Positions 35,901 to 42,900 of a stretch of DNA of 64,000 bases are shown piece after piece. A program made the position numbers and the translations under genes. The stretch is from positions 124,001 to 188,000 of the forward strand of contig NZ_JAVRHY010000006.1 in assembly GCF_031846305.1 (NCBI RefSeq). The letters are read 5' to 3'. Under the pieces are notes generated by a model. The model did no database searches, was not told the DNA's origin, and was given only the letters and a program-made list of their open reading frames with translations. The DNA is from Spectribacter acetivorans (lineage in GTDB: Bacteria > Pseudomonadota > Gammaproteobacteria > Nevskiales > Salinisphaeraceae). How positions within the stretch are numbered: position 1 is the stretch's first letter; the number at the start of each line of letters is the position of its first letter.

Positions 35901-36123
35901 GCGACGCCGCACCGATTCAGCTGACGAAGCCAACAACGGCGAGAACAATCAGCCCAACGGTGGTGCTGCACAGAACCCCGACGCGGGAGCCGCCTCTCGT
36001 GCGTATGCGGTGCCGCCTTCCGGCCGCGCCGCGCTCCAGATTGAACAGGACGCCAACGGGGATGGCCGAATCGATATTCGCGACGGCGTCTGCAGCCTGT
36101 TCAACAACTGTCAGACTCAATGA
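32983..36123 (+). CDS. traN: TraN-like mating-pair stabilisation protein with vWA domain and EF-hand-like tail
   Basis: Large Cys-rich outer-membrane adhesin candidate (1046 aa). A long signal segment reaches TIAQ (41). Residues 221-405 form a von Willebrand A domain: LTILIEKSDSM carries a degenerate MIDAS with Glu228, Ser230 and Ser232, a threonine lies near 311-313, and LVLTDGRPS holds Asp340. Residues 410-720 are Cys-rich, typical of TraN. The last 24 residues start with DANGDGRIDIRD (1023-1034), a canonical 12-residue calcium loop of EF-hand or dockerin type. TraN normally contacts recipient outer-membrane proteins; the vWA domain may be the adhesive part. Ends the operon, overlapping the convergent Tus-like gene by 7 bp. 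Confidence 0.82.
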   Translation: MAFPTLNPLRVLPLLGAVAIACQPWIPAMVVLMSATPTIAQAPAGDPEEYLRQGESFGESQRLNAPRPGFSPDSYQITVPNRDGTSTQMDFGTRPDGTTYSPSDIDGLRNSYGDNAETRQQVDNRPPDPAADTVDPVKSDRSRTSMENDPTIARSDQYLQGMERDGGFTAQTQQCQVVEPQDDGSPHVEDPRDCVSVDAPAIAECTIDNELQLSTTDNQAVALTILIEKSDSMRGGNRMEDAASATVAVARALESAVFTEYSVHAYAPGGDDPASADGMASSYSLTAFPENINDPGVITRYAEIEADANSTPTASVMDAAANVLVSSRREPRKLVLVLTDGRPSFEQTCPNAADCNPRGVAEHYAGEVQVAAVGIQSDAVQDDFDLYRVANSSGQIAEAVFEILSEDLGWFEVSNVWKPDTCIETAQEVQNETFSGQIACTAPPDSNGCVEIDGVRVCEGSTFAEQMSEPPVDNVPKVCGAIEVTDVEYCWRDSDGSQQCTNDTDEEAPGPTRCEIYRSDPQCGIKTSQCVESTRNEDGQCYVFEEVWDCGFREAGPNVTRDTEGNIYECDGQSMGCIDGSCMDDPQEENPNFESMATTLQMVEFTAQDEGTCDINNGCELFPGEAYYCKSEVFYGAENCCDDTPEVNFVAYITAAKLAWKGLKSEQMANWMASYGVDYMGYWQSFQSGAYDVYGSISSHFTSAFGSMSESYAGQAAVNQGAASTAEAGSQLGIDSIKQEILNQVQRWMERFAPAMHDALFAEGAQQGGQAVLSDQAQQYIGYASWIMTAYSYYQLAKFAITIIADCQDDEQPLFNIKRDNLRSCHVLGEYCHRDDFFGNCIERRLTGCCFNSPLSRILQQQLHQQPHLGLSWGDVRNPSCAAIPLETMAQVRWEDVDLSEWTDILYETGIAPRAADMQAAGARDQKTANVDDPNYYQPPDSDERYDRRSTDPESGDQSFDFSEIRDKNVEEMRRRTDSADEANNGENNQPNGGAAQNPDAGAASRAYAVPPSGRAALQIEQDANGDGRIDIRDGVCSLFNNCQTQ

Positions 36124-37013
36124 CCAGCGTAGGCATATAGGCGAAGAGCCGGCACGATCGGCTCCTTCGCCAGTCGACGGCCGCCGCTTCGGGGTAGCCG
36201 CTTCTTTCGCTCGCGTTCATCCGGCGGGTAGGCGTCCAGCTCGTTATGCCGCACACCCGCGGCGCCAGGCCCCGCCGGATAGAGCAGGGGCAGGGCGGCA
36301 TCGAACATCTGTCGCGTGGTCTCGTCATCAATCTTCCAGACCACGTTGGCCCGCACGGATGGCGCCACCGGCTTGACCACCGCCAATTCCTGATTCTCCG
36401 GCATCGCACTAAGGCGTGCCTGAGCCTGTTCCCGAACCCGATCCGAGAGGTGTTTCGCCCTCCGCACCATCGCCCGGCCTTGCGCCACATCCACCTTGCG
36501 GATCGAGCGATTACCACATGACCAGGTCAGGCTGATGGAGGCGGGCATCGGCTCCAGTACCCGAATCTGGCGATAGGTTTGTACAAGATGCACCCGCGCA
36601 TTCCCCACCTGGGATAGTGCCTCAACGACGGCAGGCGCTCGTCCTCTGTCCTCATTGATCAGTCGGTTGACGGCATCTTCTTTCCCCAATCCCTCGGGAT
36701 GCCGGATCTCCAGCACGCGTTTTTTCACCCTGGATTTCCATTCGTTGACCCGGCGGGCACAGGCCAGGGTTTCCTCAGACACGCCCAGCGCGCCAGGGCA
36801 GCGATCGCTTCGGCTTTCCTCCTGAGACTCACGATATTCCAGTCGTCGGATCGCCGCGGCCGCGGCGGCATGCCTGGCGTTTCCCCGCCATGCCAACCAA
36901 CCGGGATAGCCGGCTTGTTCGTCCTGGATCAATCGGCCTTCAAGCTCCGAGAGTGCCTCGGCAAGCCCATTGAAGGCTTCCAGAAGGGCGATGCGCATGT
37001 CATTTTTCATCAC
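36117..37013 (-). CDS. Tus-family replication terminus site-binding protein
   Basis: Protein of 298 aa resembling E. coli Tus (309 aa) along most of its length. N-terminal [20 protein letters not shown] parallels the Tus opening helices; [34 protein letters not shown] parallels the Tus segment with [44 protein letters not shown] parallels the interdomain strands, and [13 protein letters not shown] the C-terminal IIPRLHLYVAD. Tus binds ter DNA and blocks replication forks from one side. The start lies only 6 bp after a TATAAT box inside a 15-bp sequence that recurs inverted at 37149. Confidence 0.75.
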   Translation of the reverse strand: [298 protein letters not shown]

Positions 37014-37016
37014 CGC

Positions 37017-37031
37017 TATTATACCATCCCC
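37017..37031 (-). promoter_or_regulatory. Extended -10 promoter of the Tus-like gene, within an inverted 15-mer
   Basis: Read on the minus strand this is GGGGATGGTATAATA, containing the extended -10 motif TGGTATAAT. The ATG of the Tus-like gene follows about 6 bp after the hexamer, so the transcript would be leaderless or nearly so. The identical 15-mer faces the other way at 37149. Confidence 0.65.
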
Positions 37032-37148
37032 AGAGGAAGGGGTAGACGGACGTCTGTTTGCCGAACTTTTTTCTTCTATGCTCTTCTTCTATCCCCTATA
37101 ACCGCCGCCGATCTTGTGCTACGACGCGGACGGTCATGCAGCCCAAAA

Positions 37149-37163
37149 GGGGATGGTATAATA
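37149..37163 (+). promoter_or_regulatory. Mirror copy of the extended -10 promoter
   Basis: GGGGATGGTATAATA on the plus strand, an exact inverted copy of 37017-37031. ATG 37169 follows the TATAAT by 6 bp, the same spacing as on the other side. The two copies frame 117 bp of DNA. They could be promoters, operators or ter-like sites at once, as E. coli TerB overlaps the tus promoter. Confidence 0.65.
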
Positions 37164-37168
37164 ACGAC

Positions 37169-37330
37169 ATGAAAGGCAAGACGACATCGGCGAGGCCACG
37201 AGTTCGCAATCGAGTCGCCCAGTCAGCCTGGGACCGGCAGAGCGGGCCACATGGCAAAACGCGCAAGGCGGATCGCCGTGCCGAAAAGATGGCCGATCGT
37301 CGGGCCCTTCGGGAGCGGCTGGACGATTAG
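37169..37330 (+). CDS. Small basic protein divergent from the Tus-like gene
   Basis: A 53-residue ORF, very rich in Arg and Lys (for example RPRVRNRVAQSAW and RKADRRAEKMADRRALRERL), predicted helical at the C-terminus and probably nucleic-acid binding. It has no ribosome-binding site but begins 6 bp after a perfect extended -10 element, consistent with a leaderless mRNA. Its stop overlaps the end of the convergent gene by 4 bp. Not recognised. Confidence 0.5.
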   Translation: MKGKTTSARPRVRNRVAQSAWDRQSGPHGKTRKADRRAEKMADRRALRERLDD

Positions 37331-38436
37331 TCGTGCAATCGGCGGCCCACCCTGAGCACCGGGTCGAAGCTGTACAGATGTTCCCTGGGCGCGTTTCGGC
37401 AAGTCCCCACCAGGCGCCCGGGATGACGCCAGCGAGACCCTTCGCGGATCTCCAGCTCGCCGCCACATAGCTTGCAGCGCCCCTCATAGGCGGACAGGCG
37501 CAACCGCTTGACCTCATAACCCCACTGGTCCACACGCCGCTGCGGGTCATATTTGAACTCAAGCAGCAGGGTAGGGTGGTCAATGCGCGTTCGCATCCAG
37601 GCTGGGGCAACCACCACTCCAAGACGTTGCACGCTGACGAACGCCCCGACTGAACGCCACAAGATCCAGCCGCTGAAAACGAGCACCACCATCGTGGTGA
37701 CCCAAGGCCGCAGGCCTTCCTTGTCTGACGCGGTGATCACGGCGGCGTAGGCCACAACGATGCTCACAGCCACGATCAGGCTAACTGTCAGGTAGAAGAA
37801 GGCCCCCGACATACCTGCCAGTCTCAGGTTTCCCAGAAAGCGCCCGAGACGGGGCATCTCTGGCAGCCTCGACACTTCGTATCTCACCTCATTGTCGGCG
37901 AGCTTCGGGCTCGAGGCTTTGGGCGTGTCGTGGGCGTTCGACCGGGCACGGATCGCCAACCCATAGACAACCGCGTTGCCCGATCCGCCCGCACCGGCGT
38001 CGTAGCGAGCAAGCGCGACTTCAGCGGGAATCCCCGCGTCGGCCAGTCGCTCCTCCGCTACAGCCTTGGCTTCTTGCCACCAGCTACCCTCGCTCAGCGT
38101 CTTCCAGTAACGCCGAACCCGACCGGCAAACTCCGATCCGTAGTCCACCTCATAGCTGTCCGGCATGCGCCGACCGTTGCGAAGTTCGTAACCGGCCACG
38201 TAGAGTTCCCGGCCATCGAGCTCTTTTACCCAGCGACCGTCTGATGCCTGATCGCACAGGGCCATCGCCAGACATTGCGGCCAACGCTCTCGCCCGGGGC
38301 GATGCATGCTCTTGAGCACGTCGCTCACAACGGCCCAGTAGGCATCGACCGGGTTTTCAGCCCCCTTCTCGGACCCCTTGTAACCCCCATCGGGCGCTGT
38401 TTCGCTGCTCGTCGCCTCGCCAGAATGAGCCTGCAT
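37327..38436 (-). CDS. Membrane protein with C-terminal zinc-ribbon-like cysteines, unknown
   Basis: Unrecognised protein of 369 aa. The N-terminal 200 residues are soluble (VDAYWAVVSDVLKSMHRPGRERWPQCLAMALCDQ..., WWQEAKAVAEERLADAGIP). Two transmembrane helices follow at about 207-232 and 244-262, then a soluble tail with CKLCGGELEI...GTCRNA, a partial zinc-ribbon pattern of three cysteines. Both long domains would lie on the same side of the membrane. It is flanked upstream by a plus-strand terminator and shares the minus-strand direction with the lipoprotein gene at 38486. Confidence 0.6.
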   Translation of the reverse strand: MQAHSGEATSSETAPDGGYKGSEKGAENPVDAYWAVVSDVLKSMHRPGRERWPQCLAMALCDQASDGRWVKELDGRELYVAGYELRNGRRMPDSYEVDYGSEFAGRVRRYWKTLSEGSWWQEAKAVAEERLADAGIPAEVALARYDAGAGGSGNAVVYGLAIRARSNAHDTPKASSPKLADNEVRYEVSRLPEMPRLGRFLGNLRLAGMSGAFFYLTVSLIVAVSIVVAYAAVITASDKEGLRPWVTTMVVLVFSGWILWRSVGAFVSVQRLGVVVAPAWMRTRIDHPTLLLEFKYDPQRRVDQWGYEVKRLRLSAYEGRCKLCGGELEIREGSRWRHPGRLVGTCRNAPREHLYSFDPVLRVGRRLHD

Positions 38437-38456
38437 GTCTGATTACCTGAATTGAC

Positions 38457-38482
38457 GGCGGCCCGCCTGGGCCGCCTTTTTT
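38457..38482 (+). terminator. Rho-independent terminator on the plus strand
   Basis: GGCGGCCC and GGGCCGCC form a perfect 8-bp stem with a GCCT loop, followed by TTTTTT. The T-run is only on the plus strand, whereas both flanking genes lie on the minus strand. It would stop plus-strand transcripts coming through from the 37169 gene. Confidence 0.75.
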
Positions 38483-38485
38483 ATG

Positions 38486-39277
38486 TCATCGCCGGAAGTG
38501 AAGCACCCGCCCCTGGTTGAGATAGATCGGAACCTGGTTCCGTCCTTTCTTCGGTGCCAGATAGATGTAGGCGTTGGCCGGCAGGCGCTGACTCCAGGCG
38601 CTCACGGCGCCGATCTCATGCCAACGGGTCACCAGATTTCGATTCTGGTCATAAGCATTGAAGTAGCCCCGCACCATGTATGCCGGTCGCCCCCCTGCCA
38701 GCGGATTCCCTGGCGCCAGATCCGCGGTGACTTTGGCCGGAGCCCCACCACTGCAAATCTCAGTCGAGCACCCGCTGCCTTCCACGTAGATGCTGTCTCG
38801 CCGACGAACGCCCCTGCTGCCTTCGGGTATCCGACGCATGGTTAGGCCGGGGTTGAGCAGAAAATCATCGACATCACGCAGAATCATCTCGGTGACCATC
38901 GACTCGGCCCGTTCCGCGTCGCCAGCCTGTGCCTTGGGCACGATCACGGCCAACGCGTCGTTGCGAGCGATGTGCGGGGACGCGGCAAAGAAGCTGAGCA
39001 GATCGACGGCGCCAAACGCGGCGCCCTGCATCATGCCAAGCCCCGCGGTGACTGCCTCGGTCTCGCTGTCGAACTTGTCGTAGGCAGCCTGGCGTTCGAT
39101 GGTTCGCTGCGTCTTGACGTCCTGCAGCGGCCCCTCCTCGTCGGTCAGCCCCTGGGCATGAGCGATATTCCATGCCCGGCTCTTGCTGGCCTGGTAATCC
39201 ACTGTTTTCGGGGCACTGGCGCAACCAGCCACTGCGGCAATCCCACACAGCAAAAGGACGGTCTTGATCGTGTTCAT
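38486..39277 (-). CDS. Putative lipoprotein, unknown
   Basis: Unrecognised protein of 263 aa. ATG 39277 is preceded by GGGAG and gives a lipoprotein signal (MNTIKTVLLLCGIAAVAGC, Cys at 19). The mature part has a helical first half (KTQRTIERQAAYDKFDSETEAVTAGLGMM) and a strand-rich second half with one CSTEIC pair and a terminal YIYLAPKKGRNQVPIYLNQGRVLHF. Its place beside transfer genes suggests an envelope accessory role. Confidence 0.6.
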   Translation of the reverse strand: MNTIKTVLLLCGIAAVAGCASAPKTVDYQASKSRAWNIAHAQGLTDEEGPLQDVKTQRTIERQAAYDKFDSETEAVTAGLGMMQGAAFGAVDLLSFFAASPHIARNDALAVIVPKAQAGDAERAESMVTEMILRDVDDFLLNPGLTMRRIPEGSRGVRRRDSIYVEGSGCSTEICSGGAPAKVTADLAPGNPLAGGRPAYMVRGYFNAYDQNRNLVTRWHEIGAVSAWSQRLPANAYIYLAPKKGRNQVPIYLNQGRVLHFRR

Positions 39278-39410
39278 TCTGGTAACTCCCAAGTGATGCG
39301 CGTCGCCGCGCTATCTCCCTTTGTGCCACGCCCCCGGTGATTTGCAACACCAGACCCAACATATCCCAAGGTAGCCTGTCCGCGTCGGGCGTCAGGGCTT
39401 AATCCCACCG

Positions 39411-39419
39411 AAAACGGCC
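39411..39419 (+). promoter_or_regulatory. AAAACGGCC motif upstream of 39458
   Basis: Together with TAATCCC eleven bases to the left it reproduces the arrangement before traF, about 40 bp upstream of the start of the next gene. Suggests the small genes here belong to the same regulon. Confidence 0.35.
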
Positions 39420-39457
39420 GACTCTTCCACGCCCCTTGTCACCCGGTATGCGCTTTC

Positions 39458-39925
39458 ATGGAGCGCATGTTGCGACGAAGAGGCCTCCTAACCCCGCGTG
39501 TCCAAGCCCTTCTGGTGGCTGGGCTGACCGCTTGCCTATGGCTAACTGAAGCACATGCCAATCCCGCTGAACGCGGACAAGGGACTGTCTACTTTGACCA
39601 GGTCCGCGCCGCGGCCAGGTCCTGTGTCGCGGCTCACGGCTTCGAGCATCGGCTTGATTGCTACCAGGCAGCCAGCCCACGGGGCTGCCATGCCCAGGCT
39701 GAAAACCTTCTCGCCGACCCGGCCCGCCGAGCCCGCCAGAACGCCTGGTATTACTGCGTGGTGTCCTGCGCCGATGCGCATTTCTTCTCGCGCACCCTTG
39801 GCAGCTGTCGACGAGAGATTGTGGTGCCTGCGGTTGAAGCACCGGCGCGCTACACTCCTTCCGACAAGCTCAGTACGTCGGCGATGCCGCCCACCGGGCC
39901 GCTTCGCCGGGGCCGCCAGCCGTAA
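39458..39925 (+). CDS. Exported Cys-containing protein, unknown
   Basis: Protein of 155 aa with a basic n-region (MERMLRRRGLLTPR) and hydrophobic core ending EAHA, a plausible signal peptide. Six cysteines in the mature part (SCVAAHG, DCYQAAS, RGCHAQ, YYCVVSC, GSCRRE) could form disulfides. No family recognised. An ATG at 39467 is an alternative start. Followed 6 bp later by a lipoprotein gene in the same direction. Confidence 0.55.
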   Translation: MERMLRRRGLLTPRVQALLVAGLTACLWLTEAHANPAERGQGTVYFDQVRAAARSCVAAHGFEHRLDCYQAASPRGCHAQAENLLADPARRARQNAWYYCVVSCADAHFFSRTLGSCRREIVVPAVEAPARYTPSDKLSTSAMPPTGPLRRGRQP

Positions 39926-39931
39926 CAGTCC

Positions 39932-40342
39932 ATGACCCGAAGCCTTGCCGTGCTTGCGGCCATTCTTGCGCTCGGATGCGCCGCGCCGCAGCCGTCAAGC
40001 GATGACATTCGCAACGAGATACTCTCGCTGTTCATCTCGCCCGGCGGGGTGGAATACCTTCAGCTGGCCAACTTCGAGCGCCGTGCCGGTTACATCGATC
40101 GCCAGGGGGCCTATGTCACCCGTGTCGCCTACGACCTGATCTTCCCGCGCAGTTACGACGACATGATGGGCGAGGCCAGACAGCTCGTTGCCAACGGTCG
40201 AGAGAATGACGACCTGCTTTTGAGCATGCGCGCGTTTCGACGGCAGTTCGGGGATTTCCCGGCCGGACATCGAACGCCCATGCAGCACAACCTTGTCCTC
40301 GTTCAGTCCGATGGGGAATGGAAAATCGACCAGTCTCAGTAA
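39932..40342 (+). CDS. Small putative lipoprotein, unknown
   Basis: Protein of 136 aa with signal MTRSLAVLAAILALGC and a lipid-attachment Cys at 16. The mature part (DDIRNEILSLFISPGG..., RAGYIDRQGAYVTRVAYDLIFPRSYDDMM, NLVLVQSDGEWKIDQ) looks like a small alpha/beta domain ending in the strand-turn-strand of NTF2-like lipoproteins, but this is tentative. The tnpB element lies immediately downstream. Confidence 0.6.
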   Translation: MTRSLAVLAAILALGCAAPQPSSDDIRNEILSLFISPGGVEYLQLANFERRAGYIDRQGAYVTRVAYDLIFPRSYDDMMGEARQLVANGRENDDLLLSMRAFRRQFGDFPAGHRTPMQHNLVLVQSDGEWKIDQSQ

Positions 40343-40510
40343 AGGTGCACCTGTTGATTACCAACCGCAACGGCTGCATTCGAGAAAGCAGGACGCCTTC
40401 GAGCCCCCGGGTAGGCACGCCAACCGCGCGCGGCGCGGTCCGGACCAGTGTCCAGGTGGTGCTCGTGACACCCGTGATTCGCGCAGGGTTTTGGTGTAAC
40501 GTCGGGTTGT

Positions 40511-41779
40511 ATGGGCATACAGCCTGATAGCGGCAGCCCCCGGCTGATCCAGCGGTCGTACAAGTTCCGGTGTTACCCGACCCCGGCGCAGCAGCGGGCG
40601 TTGGCCTGCCATTTCGGCGCCGCCCGCTGGGTCTGGAATTTCGGCCTCAACGCCCGCGGCAAGGCCTGGCGCCGGCGCACCGAGTCCCGGTCCGGCGTGG
40701 GCATCTCCCGGCTGCTCACGATCCTGAAGCGCACCCACCGGTATGCCTGGCTCAAGGCTACCCCGGCGACGGTGCTCACCCAGGCGCTTCGCGATCAGGA
40801 TCGGGCCTTCAGCAACTTCTTCGCCGGCCGGGCCCGCTACCCGCGCTTCAAAAAGCGTGGCCATGCCCAGGCGATCCGTTTTCAGCTGGATCAGCGTCAG
40901 GTCCACCGGGCCTACCGGCCCGGTTACCTGAAGCTGCCCGCGCTGGGCGAGATCAAGCTCCGGTGGTCGCGCACCCCGGGTGGCATACCCAAGATGGTCA
41001 CCCTGCGTCGAACCGCCACCGGCAAATACTTCGTCACCTTCATGTGCGAAGAAGCCGCCCCGGGCGTCGCCCCGGCCGCCCACGCCGCCGTGGGCATTGA
41101 TCTGGGGCTTCGTGATCTTGTGGTCACCAGCCGCGGGGATCGGGCGCTGGCACCCCGGCATTATCGGGAGGATCGGCGGCGCCTCAAGCGCCAGCAGCGG
41201 ACCCTGGCGCGCAAGCGCAAGGGCTCGGCCCGGTGGCACCGCCAACGCCGCAAAGTCGCCGCGATCCACGAGCGCATCGCCAACCGGCGCACCGACACCC
41301 TGCATCAGCTCACCCGGCGATTGATCGACGACAACCAAGTCATCGGCGTCGAGGACCTGAACGTGCGGGGGATGCTGTCCAACCACCACCTGGCGTTATC
41401 CATTGCCGATGCCGCCTGGACCGAGCTGCGCCGGCAGCTCACCTACAAGGCCGCCTGGGGCGGCCGTGAGGTGGTGGTGATTGACCGGTGGGCGCCCACG
41501 AGCAAGACCTGCTCGGGGTGTGGCCACCGGATGACCGCGATGCCGCTGTCGACGCGGCATTGGGCCTGCCTCGCCTGCGGGGCGACCCACGATCGCGACG
41601 TGAACGCCGCGATCAATATCCAGCGACTTGCTACCGGCGGGAGGCCGGAATGTCATGCGCGTGGAGGCCGGACGATCCCGTGTGGTGACGCAGCACATGC
41701 TGCGCTCACCCCGGCGGCCTTGGAAGCGCGAATCAATCCCGCCCCGGATACTGCGGAACGGACCGCGGTGACGGGGTGA
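40511..41779 (+). CDS. tnpB: TnpB, RNA-guided nuclease of an IS605-type element
   Basis: Protein of 422 aa, an apparently intact TnpB. The N-terminal YKFRCYPTPAQQRALACHFGAARWVWN is the family opening. The RuvC triad is complete: Asp197 in GIDLGLRD, Glu281 in GVEDLNV and Asp363 in HDRDVNAA. The zinc ribbon has Cys334, Cys337, Cys353 and Cys356. TnpB nucleases cut the empty donor site using an RNA from their own 3' end and so help the element persist. No TnpA is present to move it. Its stop overlaps the following gene. Confidence 0.92.
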   Translation: MGIQPDSGSPRLIQRSYKFRCYPTPAQQRALACHFGAARWVWNFGLNARGKAWRRRTESRSGVGISRLLTILKRTHRYAWLKATPATVLTQALRDQDRAFSNFFAGRARYPRFKKRGHAQAIRFQLDQRQVHRAYRPGYLKLPALGEIKLRWSRTPGGIPKMVTLRRTATGKYFVTFMCEEAAPGVAPAAHAAVGIDLGLRDLVVTSRGDRALAPRHYREDRRRLKRQQRTLARKRKGSARWHRQRRKVAAIHERIANRRTDTLHQLTRRLIDDNQVIGVEDLNVRGMLSNHHLALSIADAAWTELRRQLTYKAAWGGREVVVIDRWAPTSKTCSGCGHRMTAMPLSTRHWACLACGATHDRDVNAAINIQRLATGGRPECHARGGRTIPCGDAAHAALTPAALEARINPAPDTAERTAVTG

Positions 41780-41793
41780 GGGTGGAACTCCAA
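40511..41793 (+). mobile_element. IS200/IS605-group element carrying tnpB alone
   Basis: Element with tnpB but no tnpA (Y1 transposase), like IS1341-type solo tnpB elements. The right end is set by the boundary shared with the remnant at 12306 (both end GAGGGTGGAACTCCAA). The left end is not established; it lies between the gene ending at 40342 and the tnpB start. GAGGGTGGAACTCCAA is comparable in place to the scaffold 3' end in known TnpB guide RNAs, so the guide would be the DNA right of 41793. Confidence 0.75.
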
Positions 41794-42363
41794 GCAGCGA
41801 TCATCGTGGCCAGCTTCGCCACGTTCCCCGGCGTCGTGTCGGCCGAGTCCTATCTCACCTTTGAGATCGGCCAGGACTCTTGGGAAAGCGTTCGCTACCG
41901 ACTCTCCCGTCAAGCCGACTTTCTTCGGGGCCAGCCCAACCCACTGGATGCCGAAGTTGGGCATGAGTCCCTTAATGCGAGCGGCTATCCGCCCTTTGAG
42001 GCATTCCCCGGAGAGCTGATGAGCTCGACATTCAACTTCGACCACAACGCGGTCCTCTATCAGATATCGCTGACTGCACTCAATGTAGAGCAGGATCAAA
42101 TCGAAGCGCTTGAGAAAAAATTCCGTGACCGCTACCAGGTTATTGATCAAACCAAGAGGCAATTCCAGACCCAAGTGATCTTCGACGCCAACCCTCAGGA
42201 CGGTTCTGATACTGGAGTGATGGTGGAGCTGGACACATTCGGCGGGATGTACACGATCCGCTACACCCACCGTGAGCGTCTTCAGGCCTTCAACGACCGG
42301 ATTGCGGAGGTCGAACAAAAAGAGCTGAAGGAGAACGATAAAGCCCTCGACGAGATCATGTAA
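41776..42363 (+). CDS. Exported unknown protein whose start is supplied by the IS end
   Basis: Protein of 195 aa. The first six codons (GTG 41776 onward, MRVELQ) come from the right end of the tnpB element; host sequence begins at 41794 with AAIIVASFATFPGVVSAES. The hydrophobic stretch looks like the core and cleavage site of a signal peptide whose original basic start was lost on insertion. The mature part is helical and charged. Export may be weakened, since only one Arg precedes the core. Family not recognised. Confidence 0.5.
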   Translation: MRVELQAAIIVASFATFPGVVSAESYLTFEIGQDSWESVRYRLSRQADFLRGQPNPLDAEVGHESLNASGYPPFEAFPGELMSSTFNFDHNAVLYQISLTALNVEQDQIEALEKKFRDRYQVIDQTKRQFQTQVIFDANPQDGSDTGVMVELDTFGGMYTIRYTHRERLQAFNDRIAEVEQKELKENDKALDEIM

Positions 42364-42507
42364 TCAGCTCAACCCTGGGTTTGTTGAATCTGTTTCCTAT
42401 CTATCGGAGCTTATTTTCACCTGGTCATATATGGCTATCCGACCTGGCCCCAAATGACCAGCTGTTTAGTCTAGCGTCAGAGCTTCATTCAGCGGATGGA
42501 GCTTTCT

Positions 42508-42900
42508 ATGGGTACAAATTCTCACGCGCATCTCGATGACAACCAACTGCAGAAGGCTGCGGATCTCGTGGGGGTCGATCTCGATCCGAAACGCCATGAC
42601 CGCGATCTAAACGAGACGATGACTCGTGGGGAGTTTCTTCAGGAGCTCCTCCAGGACCAGTCGAAACAGCGGCTGCTGGCAATGCTTTACGGCGGAATCC
42701 ATAACGCCGTGAATCCCAGTTTTTCCCGAGCCAGGCGCCGTCGTGGCCTGCTTGCCAAGGACCCTCATGCAGTCCTTGAAGTCATCGCCGATGGCGCCGC
42801 CACGCCTGAAAGAAAACATGAGTTCGCCGTACTGGTCGAGTCTCTACGGGATTTCATCGTCCGCGTTTATGACGAAACCGCGCCCGACAACCCCGGCTAG
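42508..42900 (+). CDS. Hypothetical protein
   Basis: Protein of 130 aa with no membrane segment. ATG 42508 is preceded by GGAG at 6 bp; an in-frame ATG at 42496 adds four residues. Composition is charged with a basic patch (RARRRRGLL, about 71-79) between helical segments. Its stop overlaps the end of the convergent RES toxin gene by 4 bp. Not recognised. Confidence 0.5.
   Translation: MGTNSHAHLDDNQLQKAADLVGVDLDPKRHDRDLNETMTRGEFLQELLQDQSKQRLLAMLYGGIHNAVNPSFSRARRRRGLLAKDPHAVLEVIADGAATPERKHEFAVLVESLRDFIVRVYDETAPDNPG

Noticed and set aside
40343..40352. AGGTGCACCT palindrome as the left end of the tnpB element
   Set aside because: A 10-bp palindrome alone is weak evidence, and the remnant copy at 11914 lacks a left end for comparison.
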